From contig CAJGCA010000021.1 of assembly GCA_904501705.1 (NCBI GenBank), forward strand, positions 1-23,806: DNA of 23,806 bases, in the 5' to 3' direction. The DNA comes from Clostridiaceae bacterium. Its GTDB lineage: Bacteria > Bacillota > Clostridia > Oscillospirales > Acutalibacteraceae. The stretch's first letter is position 1. Every line of letters starts with the position of its first letter. Below the pieces are notes generated by a model that had not been told where the DNA came from, made no database searches, and worked only from the letters and a program-made list of their open reading frames with translations. The position numbers and the translations under genes are program-made. Below are positions 15,360 through 23,365 of this stretch, one piece after another.

Positions 15360-17411
15360 ATGTTCTTAAAACGCTGGAATTATGTTCAGCCAAATACCGT
15401 CTTGGCATCGGAACTCGCCGAGATCTGCGAGATCAATCCCGTCCTCGCGTTGCTGCTTACCACCCGCGGTATCACCACGCCCGAGGAAGTATTCTCCTTT
15501 CTTGCGGGACAGGAGGAAGAGGCAGATCCCTTCTCCTTTGCGGATATGGACAAGGCAGCCGAGCGTATCTCTCGCGCGATCGAGGCGCACGAGAAGATCC
15601 TCGTCTACGGCGATTACGATGTCGACGGCATCACCTCGACGGTGCTGCTATATACGTATCTGCGTCGTCAGGGGGCGGATGTGGTTTACCGTGTGCCGAC
15701 CAGAGACGAAGGCTATGGCCTCCACGAGGCGGATGCGTTGTGGGCGGCGGAGCAGGGGATCACCTTGCTCATCACCGTCGACAACGGTATTTCGCTTGTA
15801 TCCCAGATTACCCTTGCGAACGAGAAGGGCATCGACGTGGTCGTTACCGACCACCATCAGCCGCCAGAGGAATTGCCGCCCGCCGTGGCGGTGGTCGATC
15901 CGCATCGCGCGGATTGCGAGAGCACCTGCAAGAACTACGCGGGTGTCGGTGTGGCGTTTATGCTGGTGTGCGCGCTCGAGGGTGACGGTGAAGCGGTGCT
16001 GTCGCAGTACGGCGATCTGCTCACCCTCGGCACGATCGGCGACGTGATGCCGCTGACCGATTTTATGCGCGATCTGATGCGTCGCGGCATTGAATTGCTC
16101 AACGCCAGCACCCGACCGGGTCTGCTGGCTCTGCGCCGTGTCGCCGGTTATGAGGATAAGGAACTGTCTGCCCGTGCGGTGAGCTTTTCGCTTGTGCCGC
16201 GGCTGAATGCGGCGGGGCGTATGGGCGACCCCGATCTCGCGGTGCGTCTGCTGCTCACCGAGGATATCGCCGAGGCGCAGTCGCTTGCGGAGGCATTGGA
16301 GGATATGAACGCCCGCCGTCAGACGGTGGGCAATGACATCGCTGCACAGGCACAGGAGAGCGTTATGCACCATCCTGAATGGTTGCACGATCGCGTGCTG
16401 GTGGTTAGTGGCGAGGGCTGGCATTTCGGTGTGCTCGGCATCATCGCCGCGCGCCTGACCGAGCGTTTCGGCAAGCCGACCCTCGTATTATCGGTCGGTG
16501 AGGACGGCGTCGCGCACGGCTCAGGGCGCAGTCTTGAGGGCTTTTCGTTATATGAGGCTCTGCACGGCTGCGAGGAGCACCTGGCCGTCTACGGCGGTCA
16601 CGAGCTGGCGGCGGGGGTGACTCTTTCCGCCGAGAATATCGATGCGTTCCGCCGTGCAATCAATGACTATGCCGCAGAGCATTGTTCTGTGATGCCGGTG
16701 CCACAGCTCGACGTAGCGATCCGCCTGCGTCCCGAGCAGGTCGGAGTCGATAAGCTCGCTCTGCTTGAAGTGCTCGAGCCCTGCGGAGCGGGCAACCCCG
16801 CACCGCTGTTCGGGCTGTCGCGGATGCGACTGGATAACATCGCCGCCATTGGTGGGGGTAAGCACGTGCGGCTGTCGCTCAGCCGTGACGGTATCCAGCT
16901 AAGCGCCGTCAAGTTCCAGACCCGCCCTGAGGATCTGCCGATTCCCTGCGGCTCGACGGTGAATTGTGTCGTGTCGCTGGAAAAGAACGTGTATCGAGGG
17001 AATATTTCCGTCAGCGTGCGTATGATAGATATAGGGTATGCCGACACCGATCGTGAGGCGATGCAGGCAGAGCTTGTCGCGTTTGATGCGATGATGCGGC
17101 GGGAGAGCCGCCCGTCGGCACCTGCGCTGCCGACCCGTGAGCAGCTTGCGCGGCTGTACAGTATGCTGCGTGCCTGCGGCGAATGGAGCGGGACGGTCGA
17201 ACAGCTTCACCACGCGGTGAACACCGACACTGACTCGATGAGCGTTTTACAGCTGCTTACGGCGCTTGAGATATGGCGCGAAGCCGCGCTTGTGGAGTTT
17301 CAGGATATGGGGGACAGATTTCGTGTGCGTCTGCTTCCCGCCGTCGGTAAGACGGACTTATCTGCCACGCCCTTGTGGAGATACTTAGAGGAGGAGAACC
17401 ACCGTGCGTGA
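15360..17411 (+). CDS. recJ: Single-stranded-DNA-specific exonuclease RecJ
   Basis: This is a 5'-3' exonuclease of recombination and mismatch/excision repair. The 683-residue protein shows the DHH phosphoesterase motifs: VYGDYDVDGITS (about residue 80), VDNGIS (about 141) and TDHHQ (about 164). The DHHA1 half has VSGEGWHFGVLGIIAARL, HGSGRSLEGFSL and YGGHELAAG (about 411), followed by an OB-fold region and a C-terminal extension of roughly 120 residues. The ATG at 15360 lies 8 bases after GAGGG; a GTG at 15351 is a less likely start. The end overlaps the next gene by 8 bases, implying translational coupling with the stringent-response gene. Confidence 0.96.
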   Translation: MFLKRWNYVQPNTVLASELAEICEINPVLALLLTTRGITTPEEVFSFLAGQEEEADPFSFADMDKAAERISRAIEAHEKILVYGDYDVDGITSTVLLYTYLRRQGADVVYRVPTRDEGYGLHEADALWAAEQGITLLITVDNGISLVSQITLANEKGIDVVVTDHHQPPEELPPAVAVVDPHRADCESTCKNYAGVGVAFMLVCALEGDGEAVLSQYGDLLTLGTIGDVMPLTDFMRDLMRRGIELLNASTRPGLLALRRVAGYEDKELSARAVSFSLVPRLNAAGRMGDPDLAVRLLLTEDIAEAQSLAEALEDMNARRQTVGNDIAAQAQESVMHHPEWLHDRVLVVSGEGWHFGVLGIIAARLTERFGKPTLVLSVGEDGVAHGSGRSLEGFSLYEALHGCEEHLAVYGGHELAAGVTLSAENIDAFRRAINDYAAEHCSVMPVPQLDVAIRLRPEQVGVDKLALLEVLEPCGAGNPAPLFGLSRMRLDNIAAIGGGKHVRLSLSRDGIQLSAVKFQTRPEDLPIPCGSTVNCVVSLEKNVYRGNISVSVRMIDIGYADTDREAMQAELVAFDAMMRRESRPSAPALPTREQLARLYSMLRACGEWSGTVEQLHHAVNTDTDSMSVLQLLTALEIWREAALVEFQDMGDRFRVRLLPAVGKTDLSATPLWRYLEEENHRA

Positions 17412-19605
17412 ATTGGAGAAACGCGAGGCACTGCAGCAGGAACTGCAGAGCCTGATACAAGAGAGCGGGAAGAACTACGATCTTGTGAAGATCGAAAAAG
17501 CGATGAATGTCGCTTGCGCCGCTCATAGCGGTCAACGTCGCCATTCGGGCGAGGAGTATATCTGCCACCCGTTGCATGTGGCGTGTATTCTCATTGAGAT
17601 GGGTATGGACAGCGATTCGGTCGTCGCGGCGTTGCTGCACGACGTTGTTGAGGACACCCGCATTGAGCTTTCGGAGATTCGGGAACAGTTTGGAGAAGAG
17701 GTCGCGATGCTGGTCGACGGTGTGACCAAGATCACCAAGATGACCTTCGTCACCCGAGAGGAACAACAGGCGGAGAACGTGCGTAAGATGCTGCTCGCGA
17801 TGTCGCAGGATGTTCGCGTGATGATCATCAAGCTCGCCGATCGCCTGCACAATATGCGCACGAGCGACGGCTGGGAGCCGCAGAAACGTCGCGACAAAGC
17901 GCGTGAGACGATGGATATCTACGCGCCGCTCGCACACCGCCTCGGTATCCGTGCGCTCAAGGAGGAACTCGAGGATCTGTCGTTGCAGGTGCTCGACCCT
18001 GTCGCGTATAAGGAGATCGAGGAAAACCTCGCACTGCGCGCCGAGGAGCGAAGCGCGTTTCTGGAGGAGATCAAGCAGCGTATTCAGACGCGTCTTGCGG
18101 AGCACGGCCTGCAGTGTCAGATCTTTGGCCGCGTCAAGAGCTTTTCGGGCATATACCGCAAGATGTATATTCAGGGACACGCGTTCGAGGAGATCTACGA
18201 TATTTACGCCGTGCGCGTCATCGTGGATGATATGACCGACTGCTATAACGTGCTTGGTCATATGCACGAGATGTTCCGTCCGTTGCCCAATCGTTTTAAG
18301 GACTACATCTCCACTCCGAAGCCGAATATGTACCAGTCTTTGCATACCACCGTCGTGAGCAAGGAGAAGATCCCGTTTGAGGTGCAGATCCGTACGTGGG
18401 AGATGCACTATACCGCGGAATACGGTATCGCGGCGCACTGGAAATATAAGCTCGGCATCCAGAAGAAGGATAAACTCGACGAGCGTCTCGCGTGGGTGCG
18501 TCAGTTTATTGAAAACCAGAACGATGTGGACGACGCCGTCGACATCGTGCAGGGCATCAAGACCGACCTCGACATCGCGGACGTGTTTGTGTTCACCCCC
18601 AAGGGCGATGTCATTACCCTGCCCGAGGGCAGCACCGTCATCGACTTTGCGTATGCGATCCACACCGCCGTCGGCAACCGTATGGTCGGCGCGAAGGTGG
18701 ACGGGCGCATCGTACCGCTCGACTATCGGGTGAAGATGGGGGAGATTGTCGAGGTGCTGACCACCACGGCGAAGGATCGCGGCCCGAGCCGCGACTGGAT
18801 CAACATCGTGCATACCAGTGAAGCGCGCAACAAGATTCGCGGCTGGTTTAAGCGCGAGCGTCGTGAGGAGAACATCCAGCAGGGGCGTGAGGAGCTCGAG
18901 CGGGAGCTCGCCCGCAACTTTATCCGCCTACCTGAGGAACGCATGGAAGCCTTCCTGCTCGCACAATGCAAGAAGCAGCACTACGCGAACCTGGATGACT
19001 TTTACGCGGCAATCGGCTACGGCGGTGTGTTGCTGTCCCGCCTGATGCCGCGTCTTAAGGACGAATATACCCGTATTCAGCGCGAGGAACAGATCGCCGC
19101 TGCCCCTGTGGCCGCGACACTTACCCCCGCGACTAAGCGGACAAAGAACAACGGCGGTGTCATCATCGACAATATGGACAACTGCCTGGTGAAATTCGCA
19201 CAGTGCTGCAATCCCGTGCCGGGTGACTCCATTATTGGCTTTATCACCCGCGGTTACGGCGTGTCTATCCATCGCCGCGATTGCACCAACGTGCCGAAAA
19301 ATCTTGACGCGTGCGATAACCGTGAGCGTTGGGTGTGGGTGCATTGGGAAGAGGAACAAAAGACGGCTTTCAATGCTAACCTGCGCATCGTCGCGGACAA
19401 CGGCGAGAATTTGCTACTGAAATTGGCGACGATGCTGGCGGGACATCATATTCCCGTCCACTCCATCAATGCCCGCGACACCGAGAACAACGGCGCCGTC
19501 GTAACCTTGACGGTGGCGGTCAACAGCGTGGAGCATCTGCAGTTTGTCATTGATCGCATTAAGAGCATTCCGCACGTTGCGAGTGTCGAGCGAGCAACGG
19601 TTTAA
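17404..19605 (+). CDS. relA: Bifunctional (p)ppGpp synthetase/hydrolase, RelA/SpoT homologue
   Basis: This protein makes and degrades the stringent-response alarmone (p)ppGpp. The 733 residues contain an intact HD hydrolase domain: HSGQRRHSGEEYICHP, LLHDVVEDT near residue 79, and KLADRLHNMRT. The synthetase domain has FSGIYRKM, PNRFKDYISTPKPNMYQSLH and EVQIRTWEMHYTAEYGIAAH. A TGS domain (DVFVFTPKGDVITLP, about 390) comes next, then a Cys-containing zinc-finger-like domain (CCNPVPGD, about 601) and a C-terminal ACT domain. The RFKD sequence in the synthetase loop is the form found in bifunctional enzymes. Translation starts at GTG 17404 after GAGGAGGAG and overlaps recJ. It lies 12 bases before dtd, an arrangement common in Firmicutes. 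The symbol rel or rsh is equally used. Confidence 0.95.
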   Translation: MRELEKREALQQELQSLIQESGKNYDLVKIEKAMNVACAAHSGQRRHSGEEYICHPLHVACILIEMGMDSDSVVAALLHDVVEDTRIELSEIREQFGEEVAMLVDGVTKITKMTFVTREEQQAENVRKMLLAMSQDVRVMIIKLADRLHNMRTSDGWEPQKRRDKARETMDIYAPLAHRLGIRALKEELEDLSLQVLDPVAYKEIEENLALRAEERSAFLEEIKQRIQTRLAEHGLQCQIFGRVKSFSGIYRKMYIQGHAFEEIYDIYAVRVIVDDMTDCYNVLGHMHEMFRPLPNRFKDYISTPKPNMYQSLHTTVVSKEKIPFEVQIRTWEMHYTAEYGIAAHWKYKLGIQKKDKLDERLAWVRQFIENQNDVDDAVDIVQGIKTDLDIADVFVFTPKGDVITLPEGSTVIDFAYAIHTAVGNRMVGAKVDGRIVPLDYRVKMGEIVEVLTTTAKDRGPSRDWINIVHTSEARNKIRGWFKRERREENIQQGREELERELARNFIRLPEERMEAFLLAQCKKQHYANLDDFYAAIGYGGVLLSRLMPRLKDEYTRIQREEQIAAAPVAATLTPATKRTKNNGGVIIDNMDNCLVKFAQCCNPVPGDSIIGFITRGYGVSIHRRDCTNVPKNLDACDNRERWVWVHWEEEQKTAFNANLRIVADNGENLLLKLATMLAGHHIPVHSINARDTENNGAVVTLTVAVNSVEHLQFVIDRIKSIPHVASVERATV

Positions 19606-19617
19606 GGAGAGTTTATT

Positions 19618-20085
19618 ATGAAGGCTATTTATCAGCGTGTGACCCGTGCGAGCGTTACGGTGGACGGCGAGGTCGTCGGCCGCATTGGCGACGGTGTTTT
19701 GCTGCTCGTCGGCGTGTGTCCTGAGGATACGCCTGTCGAGGCGGCGGTGCTGGCGCAGAAGGTCGCGAATATGCGGGTGTTCTGCGACGAGCAGGATAAG
19801 ATGAATCTGTCGGTGCTGGACATCGACGGCGGCGTGCTCGTCGTGTCGCAGTTTACCCTCTGCGCGAATACGAAGCACGGACGCCGCCCTGATTTCTTTG
19901 GCGCGGCAGCGCCTTCGATCGCCGAGCCGTTGTGCGAGCGGGTAGTCGAGGAATTGCGCCAATGCGGTGTCAAAAATGTGCAGACGGGGCGTTTCGGCGC
20001 GGATATGAAGGTCGATCTACTCAACGACGGTCCCGTGACGCTGATCCTTAACACCGATGATTGGAAGAAAGGGAGCGGCCGATGA
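19618..20085 (+). CDS. dtd: D-aminoacyl-tRNA deacylase
   Basis: This enzyme removes D-amino acids (and mischarged glycine) from tRNA, protecting translation from D-amino acid toxicity. The 155-residue length is normal. Key motifs are intact: SQFTL at residues 77-81 and the Gly-cisPro motif NDGPVT at 136-141. The segment after SQFTL reads CANTKHGRRPDF, where many homologues have a Tyr-Ala-Asp start, a conservative departure. An AAGGAG site precedes the start. The stop TGA overlaps the ATG of the next gene by 4 bases (ATGA), and the relA-dtd-MBL hydrolase order recurs in Clostridia. Confidence 0.96.
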   Translation: MKAIYQRVTRASVTVDGEVVGRIGDGVLLLVGVCPEDTPVEAAVLAQKVANMRVFCDEQDKMNLSVLDIDGGVLVVSQFTLCANTKHGRRPDFFGAAAPSIAEPLCERVVEELRQCGVKNVQTGRFGADMKVDLLNDGPVTLILNTDDWKKGSGR

Positions 20086-20702
20086 ACGTCACCTATTTTG
20101 CGGTTGGCGGTCTCGGCACGAACTGCTATATCGTTAGCGACAATAGCGGTCACGCGGCGATCATCGACCCCGGCGGGGATGCGCGGCGCATATTAAACGC
20201 TGTAAAGCAGAAGAGCTTAACAGTCGATTTCATCTTATTGACTCACGCGCATTTTGATCATATTATGGCGGTTGAGGAGCTCAGCATGGCAACGGACGCG
20301 CAGATCCTTGTCGGTGCTGCCGATGCGCCGATGCTGTACGACGCGCAGCTGAATCTGTCGACGATGGTGTGCCCGACACAGGCGGTCGAAGTGACTGCGC
20401 ATAGGTTGCTGCTTGATGGTGAGATCATCCACGTCGGTGACGCGACGCTCACCGTAATGGAGACCCCCGGTCACACCCGCGGTAGTGTTTGCTATCTCGG
20501 TGAGGACGTGTTGTTTTCGGGGGATACGCTGTTTGCGGGCAGCATCGGGCGCACCGATCTGCCGGGTGGCGATATGACGGCGTTGCGGCAGTCGCTTGCG
20601 CGGCTCGCGGCGCTTGACGGTGATTATACCGTCTATCCCGGTCACGGCGAAGAGACCACATTATCATTTGAAAAGGCAGCCAATCCATATTTGGCTTTTT
20701 AG
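20082..20702 (+). CDS. Metallo-beta-lactamase-fold hydrolase (glyoxalase II-like)
   Basis: The 206-residue cytoplasmic protein has all metal ligands of the fold: THAHFDH (His55, His57, Asp59, His60), ETPGHTRGS, FSGDTLFAGSIGRTD and VYPGHGEE. The closest recognisable group is the short glyoxalase II-like hydrolases that cleave thioesters such as S-lactoylglutathione. Clostridia usually lack glutathione and the C-terminal glutathione-binding domain is absent, so another thioester or a different substrate is likely. The ATG at 20082 overlaps the dtd stop and follows AAAGGGAG. It sits 8 bases before hemZ, within one operon. Confidence 0.92.
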   Translation: MNVTYFAVGGLGTNCYIVSDNSGHAAIIDPGGDARRILNAVKQKSLTVDFILLTHAHFDHIMAVEELSMATDAQILVGAADAPMLYDAQLNLSTMVCPTQAVEVTAHRLLLDGEIIHVGDATLTVMETPGHTRGSVCYLGEDVLFSGDTLFAGSIGRTDLPGGDMTALRQSLARLAALDGDYTVYPGHGEETTLSFEKAANPYLAF

Positions 20703-20710
20703 GAATTGTT

Positions 20711-22213
20711 ATGCATCTGTACTTACAAGGTCACGATTTCCATTTTGAATTAGAGAACGTCTCGCGGCTGTTCCTGCCGCTCGAGAAGATCGTCACCCAT
20801 CCTGACGGCTCGTCGGTGGAGGAGACCGACGGTCTGCGAGTCATTGCGATGATGGCGAGCGACCCGCAGGGCGCGCAGCTCCTTTGCCGCGTGACGGTGG
20901 ACGGCTTCGATGAGGAGCGCACCGCGCTTGTTGCCGATGACGGCGAAGGCTTTCGCGATGCGTGCGAGCTCGAACTGTGCACGCTGCTGTATCATCTGCT
21001 GGCGCAGTGGCTTGGGTTTACCCAGACGTGGGGCTTGGTGACGGGCGTTCGACCCGTCAAGCTTCTTCGCCGCCTCACCCGCGAGATGGGAGCTGAGCGC
21101 GCCGTCGCGTATATGCGGGACAAGCTGCTTGTCAGCGATGGTAAGCTCGCGCTTTGCCGTAACACGCTCGCCATTGAGGATGAGATCTTGTCGCTGTCCC
21201 GCCCCGAGTCGTTCAGCCTTTATGTGTCCATCCCGTTCTGCCCGACACGGTGCGATTATTGCTCGTTCGTGTCGCAGACGGTGGTGCAGGCGAAGAAGCT
21301 CATTCCCGTCTACGTCGATCAGCTTTGCCGCGAGATCGCCTACACGGGCGAGATTGTTCGCCGTCTCGGTCTGCGGCTGGAGACGGTGTATTTCGGGGGC
21401 GGCACGCCGACAACGTTGTCTGCGGAACAGCTTACGCGTCTTCTGCGTTCGGTGGAGGAGAGCTTTGATCTCTCCACATTGCGGGAATATACCGTCGAGG
21501 CGGGTCGCCCCGATACTGTCACCGCGGACAAACTCGCGGCGATTCGTGCCGCGGGCGTCGGGCGGGTGAGCATTAACCCGCAGACCTTACAGCCCGCGGT
21601 GCTCGCGGGCATCGGTCGCCGCCACACGGTCGAGCAGTTCTATGATGCGTTCGATCTGGCGCGCAAGGCGGGCTTCGATAACATCAACACCGATCTCATC
21701 GCGGGTCTGCCGGGCGATACCTATGAGGGTTTTCACGATACCCTTGACGGCATTTTGCGTCTGTCACCCGAGAGCGTGACGGTGCATACCCTGTCGATGA
21801 AGCGAGCGTCCAACATTATGCTGCAGCATCGCCCCGACTACCGCGTACAGGACGACGCGGTGCGGATGGTGGGACTGTCCGCTGAGGCGCTGCCGCAGGC
21901 GGGTTATCGCCCGTATTACCTCTATCGGCAGAGCCGTACCGTCGGCAATCAGGAGAATGTCGGCTGGGCTAAGCCCGGCTGCGAGGGCCTGTATAACGTG
22001 TACATTATGGACGAGACGCACACCATCCTCGCGTGTGGCGCGGGCGGCGTGAGCAAGCTCAAAAAGCCGAACAGCGATTATCTCGAACGGATTTTCAACT
22101 ACAAATTCCCGTATGAATACAACACGGGACTGGATGAAATGCTCGCGCGCAAGGATGCGGTGTCGGCTTTTTATGAAAAACACGGATTCGGGGATTGCCA
22201 AAACCACAAATAA
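20711..22213 (+). CDS. hemZ: HemZ-type coproporphyrinogen III oxidase-like radical SAM protein
   Basis: The 500-residue protein resembles the oxygen-independent coproporphyrinogen III dehydrogenase family. An N-terminal extension of about 165 residues (MHLYLQGHDFHFELENV, then WGLVTGVRPVKLL) precedes the radical SAM core and is typical of HemZ rather than HemN or HemW. The core has SIPFCPTRCDYC with cluster cysteines 177, 181 and 184, YFGGGTPTTL, and SINPQTLQPAVLAGIGRRHT; the last replaces the more common GVQS pattern. INTDLIAGLPGD is also present. Whether it oxidises coproporphyrinogen or has another radical SAM role cannot be settled from sequence, and no other heme genes lie in the window. 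RBS AGGAA precedes the ATG. Its last codons hold the -35 box of the next gene. Confidence 0.9.
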   Translation: MHLYLQGHDFHFELENVSRLFLPLEKIVTHPDGSSVEETDGLRVIAMMASDPQGAQLLCRVTVDGFDEERTALVADDGEGFRDACELELCTLLYHLLAQWLGFTQTWGLVTGVRPVKLLRRLTREMGAERAVAYMRDKLLVSDGKLALCRNTLAIEDEILSLSRPESFSLYVSIPFCPTRCDYCSFVSQTVVQAKKLIPVYVDQLCREIAYTGEIVRRLGLRLETVYFGGGTPTTLSAEQLTRLLRSVEESFDLSTLREYTVEAGRPDTVTADKLAAIRAAGVGRVSINPQTLQPAVLAGIGRRHTVEQFYDAFDLARKAGFDNINTDLIAGLPGDTYEGFHDTLDGILRLSPESVTVHTLSMKRASNIMLQHRPDYRVQDDAVRMVGLSAEALPQAGYRPYYLYRQSRTVGNQENVGWAKPGCEGLYNVYIMDETHTILACGAGGVSKLKKPNSDYLERIFNYKFPYEYNTGLDEMLARKDAVSAFYEKHGFGDCQNHK

Positions 22214-22223
22214 TCGTTATAAT
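22195..22223 (+). promoter_or_regulatory. Promoter of the zinc-ribbon protein gene
   Basis: TTGCCA (22195-22200), a 17-bp spacer and a perfect TATAAT (22218-22223) straddle the end of hemZ. They give the following small gene its own transcript in addition to any read-through. Confidence 0.78.
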
Positions 22224-22256
22224 GAATATAGAAACACCGTAAAGGAGTGTGCTGAT

Positions 22257-22613
22257 ATGACAACATTGGAGGAAGTCTTGTTCAAGGCGAAGGAGATGGC
22301 GGCTGCCGCAGGGCGTAAGGCGCTGGATGTCGCAGACCTAGCGAAGATGAAGATGAAAGTTCTGGACAACGAAAAGGCGATCGACTCCGCGATGGAGGCG
22401 CTTGGGCATCTGTTGTTTGACAGCCGCGTTGAGGGTGCTGAGCTCAACGAGGAATTGGTGAATGAGCTTATCGCCCAAATCAAGGAATTGGAGGCCGCCA
22501 ACGACGACCTGCGCGCGCAGATGGATAACACCCGTGGTCGCAAGACCTGCGAGTGCGGCGCCGCGAACGCCGAGGATGCCGCGTATTGCAGCAAATGCGG
22601 CAAGGCGCTTTAA
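22257..22613 (+). CDS. Small coiled-coil protein with C-terminal zinc ribbon
   Basis: The 118-residue protein has no recognised enzyme motif. Residues 1-90 are predicted helical and charged, with a coiled-coil-like stretch (LNEELVNELIAQIKELEAAN). The end is a one-knuckle-pair zinc ribbon, CECGAANAEDAAYCSKCGKA, where Cys-x-Cys and Cys-x2-Cys can hold one metal ion. No membrane segment or signal is seen. Proteins of this build are frequent but uncharacterised in Clostridia; a scaffold or nucleic-acid-binding role is only a guess. The ATG at 22257 has an AAAGGAG site 9 bases upstream and a clear promoter. It borders the AT-rich insert, whose left repeat begins 11 bases after its stop. Confidence 0.88.
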   Translation: MTTLEEVLFKAKEMAAAAGRKALDVADLAKMKMKVLDNEKAIDSAMEALGHLLFDSRVEGAELNEELVNELIAQIKELEAANDDLRAQMDNTRGRKTCECGAANAEDAAYCSKCGKAL

Positions 22614-22623
22614 GAGAATAAAG

Positions 22624-22664
22624 AAAGAGGACGACCATTATGGGTCGTACTCTAAAGGACAGTA
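22624..22664 (+). repeat. Left arm of long inverted repeat bounding the AT-rich insert
   Basis: This 41-base stretch matches, in inverted orientation, 23480-23523. The first 16 bases (AAAGAGGACGACCATT) are identical. The right copy then has three extra bases, and the last 25 bases differ at one position. The arm contains an AGAGG site followed by ATG (22640) and a 12-codon frame ending at 22678, which I do not call a gene. Confidence 0.9.
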
Positions 22665-22665
22665 A

Positions 22666-22704
22666 AAGAGCTGTGTAGAAATTTTCTACACAGCTCTTAA
22701 TTTT
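22666..22704 (+). terminator. Rho-independent terminator after the zinc-ribbon gene
   Basis: A perfect 15-bp stem (22666-22680 with 22684-22698) with a 3-base loop is followed by AATTTT. It starts 2 bases after the left repeat arm. The stem is A/T-rich at both ends, so it may also work on the other strand for the cargo gene transcript. Confidence 0.85.
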
Positions 22705-22825
22705 GTCTTATACCGTAACAAGCAGGACATTTGGGCGCCCCCATGTCACTTGTTAGGAGAACCTAAAACCCTTCTCTAAACAAATATCATTTGTTCGATA
22801 AATAAGAATTTGATAACAAAGATAT
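22705..22825. other. Hairpin-rich non-coding stretch inside the AT-rich insert
   Basis: No gene is seen here. Three further foldable segments follow the terminator: AACAAG/CTTGTT enclosing GACAT/ATGTC and a GGGCGCCC core (22717-22754); TTAGG/CCTAA (22753-22766, overlapping by two bases); and AACAAAT/ATTTGTT (22779-22795). The last may be a weak terminator for the - strand cargo gene. Confidence 0.55.
22797..22811 (+). repeat. Left arm of inner 15-bp inverted repeat
   Basis: GATAAATAAGAATTT here is repeated exactly, inverted, at 23366-23380. The arm lies 15 bases past the stop of the cargo gene, so the two arms bracket that gene. Confidence 0.85.
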
Positions 22826-23209
22826 TTATTTGTGCGATAAAGGATATTCTGCAAATACAAATGCATAATCATTACCCTGATTTTCAGAATTGAATTCTTC
22901 ATCGTTTCCTACCCATGAATAATATAACGATGTAAATTTGTCAAACAAATGTGATTCCTCTTGATTCCCGTATAAAGTATTGGTTTGATAATTGTATACA
23001 TAGCATGCTGCATCATGATTTTTACTATTTTTTTCAAGCAGCCAAATACACAATTCATCTTGATAAAAAGACAAAGCAACACTGTATTCATCATTTACAG
23101 GTATATTTACTTGTTGAAAGCATCCAAGGTCATAATCAACCTCTGAACCTTCTATTGATGTAGTGAGAACGGTTCTATTTCCATTTTTTCGGAAATAACC
23201 ATATTCCAA
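22826..23209 (-). CDS. Hypothetical protein, C-terminal part of a frameshifted cargo gene
   Basis: This frame encodes an acidic, Tyr/Asn-rich, apparently extracytoplasmic domain of unknown function (SVALSFYQDELCIWLLEKNS, YGNQEESHLFDKF, GNDYAFVFAEYPL). It overlaps the upstream frame by 58 bases. A stop (TGA) lies just above the only start, a TTG at 23209, which has no good ribosome site. It is therefore best read as the continuation of the upstream frame after a -1 shift at the six-A run (23184-23189 on the - strand). That shift joins ...MVISEK to NGNRTVLTTS... and gives a single product of about 173 residues. AT-rich codon use is unlike the surrounding genome. No family is recognised. Confidence 0.6.
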   Translation of the reverse strand: MEYGYFRKNGNRTVLTTSIEGSEVDYDLGCFQQVNIPVNDEYSVALSFYQDELCIWLLEKNSKNHDAACYVYNYQTNTLYGNQEESHLFDKFTSLYYSWVGNDEEFNSENQGNDYAFVFAEYPLSHK

Positions 23210-23346
23210 ATTTGCTCATAAACATTATCTACACGATAAAGTTTACCTGTAATTACTCCTTTGGTAAACATATTAGTCAAAGCAAGTACAGCAACAACAA
23301 TTATAGAAATTGCAACTGCACTACTAATAATTATTTTCTTTTTCAT
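23152..23346 (-). CDS. Hypothetical membrane-anchored protein, N-terminal part of a frameshifted cargo gene
   Basis: From ATG 23346 the frame gives 64 residues. A short basic start (MKKK) leads into one hydrophobic helix (about residues 5-25, IIISSAVAISIIVVAVLAL), which looks like an uncleaved signal anchor; no lipobox cysteine is present. A short soluble part, TGKLYRVDNVYEQIWNMV, follows before an early stop. I chose 23346 over the frame's upper start because AAGGA lies about 9 bases before it. The frame fits the next one through a six-A run, so the intact protein would be an anchored extracytoplasmic protein of about 173 residues. Function is unknown. The gene has its own extended -10 promoter and is AT-rich, consistent with acquisition from elsewhere. 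Confidence 0.6.
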   Translation of the reverse strand: MKKKIIISSAVAISIIVVAVLALTNMFTKGVITGKLYRVDNVYEQIWNMVISEKMEIEPFSLHQ

Positions 23347-23365
23347 ACAATTACGTTCCTTAGTT

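Noticed and set aside
15296..15985. Alternative + strand frame starting near 15296 and running into recJ
   Set aside because: It is out of frame with the clear RecJ motifs, becomes Arg/Gly-rich inside recJ, and its start lies in the recJ promoter spacer.
17257..18813. Long antisense frame (518 codons) opposite relA
   Set aside because: It lies fully across recJ and relA coding sequence, has no ribosome site or recognisable motif, and its His/Arg/Leu-rich composition is that expected from the complement of a GC-rich gene.
22462..22665. Frame overlapping the zinc-ribbon gene and ending in KEDDHYGSYSKGQ
   Set aside because: Most of it is an alternative frame of the zinc-ribbon gene with Arg-rich shadow composition. 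Only the end inside the repeat is of interest.
22640..22678. Twelve-codon frame MGRTLKDSKRAV with an AGAGG site in the left repeat
   Set aside because: Too short, ends inside the terminator stem, and the matching frame in the right copy diverges straight after RTLKDS. Kept as part of a finding, not called as a gene.
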